DNA from: Isoetes taiwanensis
Taxonomy: Eukaryota > Streptophyta > Lycopodiopsida > Isoetales > Isoetaceae
DNA length: 64,000 nucleotides
Direction: 5' to 3'
NCBI GenBank assembly: GCA_021234155.1
Contig: JAJEKV010000102.1
Coordinates: forward strand, 1,606,456 to 1,670,455
Shown: positions 55,869-64,000 of the stretch, piece after piece
How positions within the stretch are numbered: position 1 is the stretch's first letter
Layout of the letters: each line of letters opens with the position of its first letter
The notes under the pieces: model-generated
What the model was told of the DNA's origin: nothing
What the model saw: only the letters and a program-made list of their open reading frames with translations
Databases searched by the model: none
Position numbers and translations under genes: made by a program

Positions 55869-56281
55869 GAATGCACAAATAAGGCAAATACGCTATGACT
55901 TTGCATGGCCGAGTCTCTCGCCCACTTCACCATCTCCACAACTAGACCTTGTGGAGATGTGGGATGCAATTGTCTTAGCCCAAGTTAACACTGGTCATTA
56001 TCATGCACATATAAATCCCACTTTGGCACCCGGACCACAAGCTTATTTGCTTGCTTCCTTGTCTAGAAAAAAGCTTGTAGGTATTGCATCAATTCGCACA
56101 GGGTCCCACAAGCTACGATTGAGACATGTAAATGGGAGCCACCGCAATTGCCACGAGAAGCGAGATTATGTGCATGTTGCCAGTTATAGGTTATTGAAGA
56201 TGAAAGTCATACTCTGCTAGGATGTCCTGCTTTTGAGATGGTCAGGAATCGTTATTTGACTTTAGCATTCCAAATGCACTA
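55869..56281 (+). pseudogene. LINE C-terminal fragment, plus strand
   Basis: The frame includes LVGIASIRTGSHKLRLRHVN, followed after a shift by IEDESHTLLGCPAFEMVRNR, the same C-terminal LINE motif (RxxSHxLxxE..., EDEEHLVL) seen in the minus-strand LINE at 22989-23309. It abuts that LINE in opposite orientation. It is a short decayed piece. Confidence 0.55.
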
Positions 56282-57613
56282 GGCCAAAATTTGCAGGTGG
56301 TTTGGGTATGACAGACTTCCATCTGCAGAGTAAGATTCTGATTTCTAAATTTATTTGGAGGATCCTTAAGGATATGGTTGACTCACCTGGAGTGCGGTTG
56401 GTAAAGCAATCACTTGCACATTGTGTTCCTTTTAGGAAGGCTTCGTTAAAACCTCTTCTTCCTTAAAGTCTCTTTTATGAGCTATGCTCTTTTCCTAATG
56501 CCTTCCCTTTTTTGAAAGGCTTGCTAAAGTCTTGGGAGATAATACGGACTTTATTTCGTATTGATCTTGTTGCATGTCATCAGTTGAGTGCCCCTTGTTG
56601 GTGGATACCTGTGGAAAATAATCTTCCATTTCGTGCCTCAGTTCATCCATTAACTCAACCGGCGCTGGGGGTTAGCAGGAATCTTGACGATTGTGGCATG
56701 GTATGATTCTGGCCAGTAAGTGACATGGCAAATCTTTCAAACAAAATTCTTATTGTCTTGATAGGACAGACCTATTTGACAAAAGGTTGCTAGTACTCTG
56801 CCATTGATTGCTTCAAAGGCTATTGAAGGGGGCAATGCGGGTTTCCCACTAGAGTGTTCATGAGAATAGGCTTGTGAACTCTATGTATAGGCTGCTTGTC
56901 AATGGTGATATCCTTCCGCCATCTACTAAGTGGTCCCTTCAGCTCTCACCTCCTAGTTGGAGACTTATGTGGACTTGGGCTTGAGATAAACTACTCCATC
57001 CTAAGGTGGCTGTGCTTTGGTGGCAAATTCTTCACAGATGCCCTCGTGTGAATGTGTTTGTCCACAGATTTGATCCTCGAGTGTCAGCACTCTGCCCAAT
57101 GTGCAAGCAAAGGGACGAGACCATTGAGCATTGTTTCTTTTTATGTGATCATCTCCAACATGTTTGGTCTTGGCTGCTTTCTTTTTTTCATGTGACATTG
57201 ACAAGTCAGCAAGTGCTTATGGCTATTTATCCGGATACTTAGAATAAGTTGCGAAGCCAAGCATTTCATTTAGCATCAGGATTGTTGTTGTGGTCCATCT
57301 GGAAGCGCATTGTGTATCTTTCAAGGTTTGGATATTCCTCCTGCAGTTATCCTCCCGGACGCACAAGAATCGCTAAGGCCTACCATTGCTCTTCGCGTGC
57401 TCCTGCCAAGCGACAATTGATATTTGAGTCCTATTTGAGTGAGCGACAATTGATATTTGAGTCCTATTTGAGTGTTTTGTCTTATGTATAGGCTGGTGGT
57501 TCTACTCAGTGGATCATGATTATCCTCTGAGATTTTATTCCCGCCTCTGCATTTATATATGGCTTTTGGCTTGGAGTTTCAATAAAGTTTGTCGTTCTTA
57601 AAAAAAAAAAAAG
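56282..57613 (+). mobile_element. 5'-truncated L1-type LINE with zf-RVT and poly(A)
   Basis: Starts with FAGGLGMTDFHLQSKILISK (the post-RT region) and continues to the zf-RVT domain at 57006-57242 (RVNVFVHRFDPRVSALCPMC...H..FLC), close to the knuckle of the full-length LINE at 14299-14571. It ends AATAAAGTTTGTCGTTCTTA and a poly(A) run (57600-57613), after which GTTTGTCGTTCT is repeated. TTGATATTTGAGTCCTATTT is duplicated at about 57417-57470. It contains stops. Confidence 0.7.
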
Positions 57614-57986
57614 TTTGTCGTTCTCAGAGCTTCATCTGTGCATGACTTGGCATTATACATACTTGAGGTTCTAAATGAGCATCTTCAATTATTGAGTCCT
57701 CAGTAATCATCACCACCAACAAGGTGACCTAGCAATTGCACTAATGACCTGTGGTGCAATTGCAAATTTTTTTTAAAAAAAAGAGATTTTAGCTTGTTTT
57801 GGAGTTATGATTTCAAATTTTTTGTGAAGTAATAGATTGCAATTCAAAACGAGTATTTCTAGAAAGACAGCCAATAAATATAACATCCATCCTCAAATAA
57901 AAGAACAATTAAGACATAATTATGAAAAAAGAGAAATAAACATTTTTTTCGACTTAAAAAATAGCACTTTTACGAAAGTCATCTTA
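57614..57986. other. Short AT-rich spacer, nothing recognised
   Basis: AT-rich DNA between the LINE poly(A) and the methyltransferase-like pseudogene. It may contain that gene's 3' UTR on the minus strand. Confidence 0.4.
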
Positions 57987-60565
57987 TCAAATGTCAAGAG
58001 GAACTTCTTTATGAAGAATAATTTCTTCATCATCTTTTTCAATCTCTGGACGAGTATCTCGAGCAGTAAGAACAGGTTTTTGCTCGGCTGGTTCCTCCAA
58101 TTTCTGCATATCTTCAAGGGAAATCAAGTCAACAAAATCTGCAAGATCGTCTGTATTTCCGGTAAGTGGTGGTTGGACTTCAGAGCTTGTTGGTTTGGCA
58201 CTACCATCAATATCCTTAGCACCAAGTTCATGGTTCTCATCAGGCATACTTTGCAAAGAACTAATTCTCGACCTAACAAATGCCATAGAGTCCTTGTCAA
58301 TATCAATTGCAATACAATTTTGTCCTTTCCTCAAGGCACATGCAGTAGTAGTTCCAAAACCAGAAAATGCATCAACAATCCAATCTCCTGGTTGAGAGAA
58401 CATTTCGATCAAGGTGTTGATTAAACTTTGAGGCTTTTGATATGAACTGACAACTCTTCCTTGATGCACAGGATCTGTAAGTTTCTGTAAAACAGCTGGC
58501 CACTGAAAAACATTTCGGAAGTCCATTCCAGTAGTGTTATAATGGAGAATGCTTCTTTTCGAATCTAATTTATAGTAACCAATGTGGAGCATCTCCCAGA
58601 CATTAACAAGTGTAGCTCATCCACCATGTACTCTCACATTTGTCTTCAACCTGCATACGAGTAAATGAGATAAAGTTTAATCATTGCTATGACAGCATAA
58701 TGAAGGTATTGCTTGAGAATAGGTAAAATCTTTTGTAAAAGGTAATAGCTAAGATGATGGTCATTGCTATGATGGCATAGCAAAAAGTAAACAAGTTGCT
58801 AAAGTGAGACAAGAACTTACCATATTGCTGGCTCATAGCCCGCATTGCAATGTTCCTTCATTGCAGCTTGGGCTAGACCCTCCTGATTGCTAGAATGAAA
58901 GACAACTATTCTCCACAGTCGAGCAGTGTTTAGTTTCTTAAACTTACTCAAAAAAACATCGAACTCGGCATAAGTAAATGCACTTTCATCTCGACAACTA
59001 TATGGCAACTTGAAGCCATATGGAATATTAGCAATGAATAAGGTAAAGTCTCGAGGATTCAAGGCTCTATCAATGTAAACACAATTTCCTTAAAACACTT
59101 GGTATAAACAGTTTTGACCATAGAGAGTAAAGCTCTCAAACTTAGACGGCACAATACGTGAGGCAGCCTCCTATTTTGATTTGAGCTTGCTACGTTCCAT
59201 CTTGCATAGCCTTACAAGATTTAAAAATCTTGGTGGCACAGGATCCTTCTTTTTCTGCAAGCAAAAAAACATGTTCCATGAAATGATAAATTATCCAAAA
59301 TGACAATGTTAAATGGAAGGCAAAAAGGAGCGGTGCCCATAACTAGATAAGCAACTGTAGTTAAAAATGTTGCAAGCCTATGATGGCACAGCATAGCATA
59401 ATATAAACAACCGAGTGAAACCTTGCGAGTCTACGACGGCATAACACAAAAGCATTTAAAAATTAATCCAACACGACATTGCAACAACACAACAACATGC
59501 AAAAAAAGTATTAGGTAGATGACTTTATTTGATACTTCATCTTAGGAAGCTCAGTAGATCTCGAACCACCACCAACATCCCTTTCTGTTTCAGTCCTCCT
59601 GCATTCCTATGAACACAAGTTTAGAAAACACTTGCACCTACAACACTACATTTAACTACAAACATGTGTTCTAAAAACTGTAATATGTCTATGATGTTAT
59701 AGACATCTTGAAGTTTTGAAGGTAGAAATGCTCCATCAAATACTCTAGTACAAGACAATACTAAATATTATAGTATTTTTTGCCTCAAGTAAGAAAACCA
59801 CAGATTGATTACAGACAGCTAAACATTGTACTACTAAGTTGTACCATGTCTGTGATGTCATGACTAAGGTCTTCTTAAAACATGTTATGCCTATAATGTT
59901 ATAGCAGAAAACATTGAAATAAGCACACTTCGTACTAAGTTGTACCATGTCTTTTGTAAGGCCTTTTGTAAAACATGCTACGCCTATGCCGTCATAGCAG
60001 AAGACATTGAAATACTATCTGTCTACAACGTTATAGTTGGTCTTTTGTAAAACATGCTATGCCTATGCCATCATAGCACAAGACATTGAAATACTGTACT
60101 GTGTCTATAACGTTATGGTTAAGGCCTTTTAAAAACGTGCCATGCCTATGCCATCATAGTACAAAACAATGAAATATGCACATGAAGTCTATCTTGGACT
60201 ACTAAAAGGCCTATATTCAGATCTTACAAAGATAGTACAGCACAAAGCTACAAATAAGCGTCCAATCTATCCACCCAAAGTAAAATTGCTTACAAAATGA
60301 GACTAAAAAATAAGAAAACCAACAAAAAAAACAGTAAAAAAGAGACTAAAACAAGGCTGAAAAAAACTTAAAATATCTCAAAATACAGCAAAAAGATTAC
60401 CTAGAACTTGAAAAAAGACTGAAAATGCAGAAGAAAAGATAAATTACTTACCTGTTTCCACCCATTGCTTTCTGTTATGCAGTTTCTTTTAGAGGAAGAA
60501 CGAATTTGCAGGAAGAGGCAAACTCCAAAGGCACAGTGAGGCGCTCCGCAGCGTATGAATGAGAA
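57987..60565 (-). pseudogene. N4/N6 DNA methyltransferase-like gene, multi-exon, decayed
   Basis: The last exon (58650-57987) has QKPQSLINTLIEMF then GDWIVDAFSGFGTTTACAL, the K-P plus DxFxGxGTT SAM-binding motif of the N6_N4_Mtase family, and ends in an acidic tail. A GT-AG intron (58651-58820) separates it from the exon 59254-58821, which holds FIANIPYGFKLPY, a motif IV-like strand with N where the catalytic box usually has D or S. Motif IV before motif I is beta-class order. Further exons seem to lie at about 59525-59598 and 60452-60565 (with an ATG at about 60465). In-frame stops near 59200, 59090 and 58625 indicate decay. Related N4CMT enzymes act in Marchantia sperm; orthology is only inferred. 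Confidence 0.6.
59838..60170 (-). repeat. Tandem minisatellite of about 80-90 bp in a pseudogene intron
   Basis: About four units carry, in order, a GTCTATAACGTTATGG-type palindrome, an AAGGCCTTTTGTAAAACATG-type link, a GCCTATGCC(A/G)TCATAGC palindrome and AGACATTGAAATACT. GCCTAT palindromes fall at 59889, 59982, 60061 and 60144, a period of 79-93 bp. The array sits between proposed exons of the methyltransferase-like gene. Confidence 0.7.
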
Positions 60566-61119
60566 AAAAAATTCCTTTAAGTACTAATTTGCTTGACTGT
60601 AAAATTCCATCACTTGTTTATAAGATTGTGCATGGCAATAAAGCTTCTGGTCTGAGTAACAAATCTGCCAGGTGGCTCTTGCTATGCCGTCATAGCAAAT
60701 TGATGTTTAAAAACTTCATCTACAAAGTGCTTTCTAGGTCTTTACTTCTGAAAAATTAATCTTCTTCTCTATCAGCGATTTTTTTTATGGAAAAACAATC
60801 TGCTTGTTAAAACCGATTGGAAAAATCCTTCTTTGAACCCACTGATAAAATCGAATTGGAAAATCAAATGGAAGTGATTGGCAAACCTGTTGGATAAATC
60901 GAATGAGAAAAACGAATCTGGTATGCCATCCTGTGAATTTGCCTGCTGCTATGCCGTCATAGATATCTATCTGCTGTCTCCTACCTGCCGAACATGAAAA
61001 CGACCTACTTGGCTATCTATCTACTGTCTCCTACATGCCGAATATGAAAATGGGCTACTTGGAAATGTTTTTACCTGGATGAACATAAAAGCTATTACTG
61101 TTTGCACTTTAAGAACCAA

Positions 61120-62206
61120 AATTTGCCATCAAGAATAATCATAGCCCTCTTTGCTCTCTTTGTGGTACCCATGATGAAACTGTCATCCATATTTTCAAGT
61201 GCCAGAAGGTCAAGGAATTCTGGAATTGGCTGTCCCAAATTAGTCCCAACCTGAAAATTCCAGATTTGGACACCATTTCCACCTCTGCTCAACTGCTGCA
61301 ACCTCAGGATTCCAAAGTTAACTCAACCATCCTTCAACTTGCCCTGTGGATTGTCTGGAAGCATAGAAATAATGTGGCACTGGCAGATAAGAAGTGTGAT
61401 CTTGTCTGGATGAAGCTCAACTTTCAATTTGAGCTGACCAGATGTGCTATGGCCCATATGGCCATAAAACGAGAGAAATTTGATTCTGACTGGCTTCTTT
61501 GGGGCACCTTTAAGTCTAATTTCTTTATTGTCCGTTTTAACTCCCTGATTGACCCGAATTCCTTTGTGGACTGCATTTTTTTTGAGCGATTAGTGTGGTG
61601 CGGTCTTGGGGGGACAATTACGCCGGATGGCGTGCCTACTCACCACTTTCGGGGACCCCAAGACAAAGCTGTTAGGCGACCTTTAAGCCTCAAATTTCTT
61701 ACGAAAGAAGCATACAACGCTCATATTTTGCACAAGTTTATTGGTGCCAACAACGGAGCTTAACGAGGCCGGTTCTCATGTTTAAGGTCTATGTATTACT
61801 ACCACAAGGTAGATGTGAAGCTGCTGGCGGTGTCTTATTGGACATTATCTGAGGTCCCCATTGATGAATTGTTGCTACTTACCCCTTCTTGGGCGAAATC
61901 AAGCCCCGGATGGCACCCGTCTTTTTGCCATGCCTATCTCCTACTCACTCCTTCCGGATCTGCACGCAAATCCACCTTCCCTTCTCAATTTATCGCCTCT
62001 CCGCATCATACTTCCCCTCCTTCATGTAATCCTCCTCTTGCAGATGGAATTTGGCTTTGATGGTGCTCTTTCAGCAAATGGTTTTGGTTGTAATTTTTTG
62101 AGTGCGGTTTTTAGGCCCGATGCTTGGTATTTGGGCTCTGAGCCCCATTTGTATGGTTTTAATTTATGATCAATAGAATCCTTCCTTTTCCTAAAAAAAA
62201 AAAAAA
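61120..62206 (+). mobile_element. 5'-truncated LINE 3' end with zf-RVT and poly(A)
   Basis: SPLCSLCGTHDETVIHIFKC (about 61138-61200) is the zinc knuckle, followed by an open C-terminal frame (61266-61763) with ILQLALWIVWKHRNNVALAD. After about 440 bp of non-coding 3' sequence it ends in a poly(A) run (62191-62206). The first frame break lies between knuckle and tail. Confidence 0.75.
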
Positions 62207-62790
62207 AGATTTGCCATCTTGCCGTTTGCCTTTTTGCACATGAAGAACAAAATTTGCCATGTAGAAAAATTTGCTATGCCGTCATAGGCTCAGCCTTTTT
62301 CTAAAAATATTGTGTCTATGATATCATAGGTATTTAACGCACACTTAACCAAAATAGTTTTGCTATGCGGTTATAGGCTCACACCTTCCCTAGAAATATA
62401 TATTCCTCGAGCCGATGCCGCATCTGTGGTAGGGCAAAGCCTTTTGGGGCGCGTGTCGGAGATATGATTCAAGACCGGTCGATAACTGGTAGTCCCTGGA
62501 AAACTTCCCCTAAGCTTGATTTTGTCTTCTAAAAGCTTATGAACAAGCATGGATGTGCTTGACTCACACCAACTCTAAGAGTTGATGGGTGGCAAGAAGT
62601 AAATCATATCTAGCCTGACCCAGTCAATATCTACACCCATGTCACCATCGCCTCCATGTAATATGCAGACCTCATTTGCTTACTATACACCCACTCAAAG
62701 TCAAAGTTCTTTCTCCGATATTCATTCGTCGCCAAGTGACTTGCCACGCTTAGTCCAAAATAACACGGTCTATAATACACCCTCAATATT

Positions 62791-63690
62791 ATGCAACAAC
62801 CTTCAAATGTCAGCACTTCAATTTTTGAAACCATGCATGAAGAGAAAGCATGTCTTCGAGGAAAATTCTTTGTCTCTTCCAAAACATGGCTACCTAGTGA
62901 ACCACTGTTATACCTTAAGTACGTTCCTCAAGTGGAACATATGATGCGTGCAGTTCAGCAGCCACTGAAAAGTTCTATAGACTTCACAGATAAGAACAAG
63001 GAAAAAGATCCTTTTGTTTCATTAAAGAACATGGAAAAGAACATAAGACTGTGCTTCAAGTACTTTAATAAGGAAGACAATAAATGGTGGGAGAGTTTCT
63101 TTGAAGTCATGACTGATGTGACTAAGTCTTTGAAGAGTACTGTCTTAGAGGTGCCCTTCAGTTGGCCTGTTAGACAAAGGCCTGACACTGCTGAGGAAAT
63201 CCAACAAGACTCTTCAATGTTTAAGATGAAGGAAGCACTTGAGGAACCTCAGAATCATGAGATGTATTTGGGACCTAGACGTGCTATAAGAAAGAAACCA
63301 TTGACTCCTGAAAAACTTGCTGACCTTCAGAAAGGAATGCTAATTGCTGTGCAATCTACGGATGATGATAAAAATCGTCCTTTCTGGATTGCAAGGATAA
63401 AAGACATCATTTTCAAGGAAAGCCTTCCCTCACAAATCAAAGTTCATTGGTATGCCATTGTGCCAGCAGATCCTTATATTGATCGATATGATCCAGTGGT
63501 CATAAGTGTAAAAAAAGGAAAAAAAGCAACAAATAAAAAACACATAGATATAATAGACTTGTGTGAGACCCAAGTCTTAGCTTATGACTTCACGCTGAAG
63601 GTTGACAACAAGCTACGCTTGACCTGCTCAAATTTGTGTGATGAGGAAATGATGATGACAATGATGAAGAGGGCTCCTCCAGCTCCTTAA
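62791..63690 (+). CDS. Hypothetical protein, possible chromatin-reader-like domain
   Basis: A 299-codon open frame. The N-terminal half has MEKNIRLCFKYFNKEDNKWW, the middle YLGPRRAIRKKPLTPEKLAD. The C-terminal half, GMLIAVQSTDDDKNRPFWIA followed by a QIKVHWYAI strand, has the look of a small beta-barrel reader (Tudor-, PWWP- or BAH-like), but this is only a pattern impression. The frame ends in EEMMMTMMKRAPPAP. Upstream coding-like text in another frame (62639-62944) may be an earlier exon. It could equally belong to a DNA transposon. I do not recognise it. Confidence 0.4.
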   Translation: MQQPSNVSTSIFETMHEEKACLRGKFFVSSKTWLPSEPLLYLKYVPQVEHMMRAVQQPLKSSIDFTDKNKEKDPFVSLKNMEKNIRLCFKYFNKEDNKWWESFFEVMTDVTKSLKSTVLEVPFSWPVRQRPDTAEEIQQDSSMFKMKEALEEPQNHEMYLGPRRAIRKKPLTPEKLADLQKGMLIAVQSTDDDKNRPFWIARIKDIIFKESLPSQIKVHWYAIVPADPYIDRYDPVVISVKKGKKATNKKHIDIIDLCETQVLAYDFTLKVDNKLRLTCSNLCDEEMMMTMMKRAPPAP

Positions 63691-63789
63691 GCGAAAATGA
63701 GACACACTCACCCCGAATTTTGGTCCACTGTTGAAAAGTATAGTTTTCTTAGGTCCACATGTTCTTTATTCAGAGATTTCAAAAAAGGC

Positions 63790-64000
63790 TACATGTAGAT
63801 CTGTGGAGGTGTGGTTTTACTAACTAATGGTGTTGTTTTTTAAGTGAACAAGGAATGTCCAACTTGTTATTTTTAAGGAGGTTGGTTTTTTTTTTTTTTA
63901 GGGCGTGTGGTTTTTTAAGGAGGTATGTTTTTGTTGAAAGAAGCGTGGTTTTTCTTTTTGAGGTAGTGGTGTTTTAAGGAGGTGTAGTTTTGGAGGTGTG
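63790..64000 (+). repeat. T/G-rich minisatellite at the window edge
   Basis: Degenerate units of the form AAGGAGGTGTGGTTTTT recur from about 63806 (GAGGTGTGGTTTTACT) to the end (GGAGGTGTAG, TTTTGGAGGTGTG). The array is cut by the window end. Confidence 0.6.

Larger units (their letters stand above)
58686..62377. repeat. Dispersed quasi-palindrome CTATG-N4-CATAG, about 17 copies
   Basis: Copies such as GCTATGCCGTCATAGC, GCCTATGCCATCATAGC, GTCTATGATGTTATAGAC and GTCTATGATATCATAGG start near 58686, 58766, 59376, 59430, 59687, 59848, 59889, 59982, 60021, 60061, 60103, 60144, 60681, 60948, 62273, 62314 and 62362. The arms are kept while the 4-6 central bases vary. None lies in the LINE fragment at 61120-62206, so that insertion came later. 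Confidence 0.75.

Overview
This is nuclear DNA from a land plant with a repeat-rich genome. A plant-type Golgi glycosyltransferase gene, L1-type LINEs, chromodomain Ty3/gypsy elements, Helitron-like ends and a mitochondrial rRNA fragment all fit. A decayed multi-exon N4/N6 DNA-methyltransferase-like gene would suit a fern or other spore-bearing lineage, but the species cannot be fixed from sequence alone. Many recent repeats carry one-base indels, so some frameshifts may be assembly errors rather than mutations.

Layout. 1-3.8 kb: degenerate LINE on the plus strand. 3.8-6.8 kb: diverged duplicated non-coding repeat and a precursor-like hairpin. 6.84-8.39 kb: the one clearly intact host gene (GT4 glycosyltransferase). 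8.4-13.9 kb: non-coding DNA with hairpin repeats, a mitochondrial rrn18 fragment and a 33-bp near-perfect palindrome. 13.9-20.07 kb: full-length minus-strand L1-type LINE with target duplications and a poly(A) tail. 20.1-22.7 kb: gene-free, with two Helitron-like 3' ends. 22.7-24.0 kb and 55.66-55.87 kb: the two halves of one minus-strand LINE, split at its reverse transcriptase by a 31.6-kb composite.

The composite is the main interest. An outer chromodomain Ty3/gypsy element (24007-55655, TSD TTGGT, initiator-tRNA-Met PBS) has been entered, inside its reverse transcriptase gene, by a related but diverged element (30889-46110). Both share an unusual plan: LTR - PBS - histone H3-like gene - a second gene of unknown function (here ORF-X) - gag - protease/RT/RNase H/integrase/chromodomain - PPT - LTR. 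The outer H3-like gene has an N-terminus copying the H3 tail (MARTKQT..RK) and a C-terminal histone fold almost identical to H3 over its last helices. The nested element has a strongly diverged homologue of the same gene. Each extra gene has a TATA-like box about 95-120 bp before its ATG, and the H3-like genes are flanked by highly structured 75-80-bp hairpin repeats. I know of no described retrotransposon lineage carrying its own H3; this is the candidate new system. The outer copy has lost gag, and its right LTR has had about 380 bp replaced by 5.3 kb of foreign DNA (a Helitron-like element and a glyoxal-oxidase fragment).

55.7-64 kb: LINE fragments, the methyltransferase-like pseudogene with a palindromic minisatellite in its large intron, another LINE 3' end, an unidentified open reading frame, and a T/G-rich minisatellite at the window edge.
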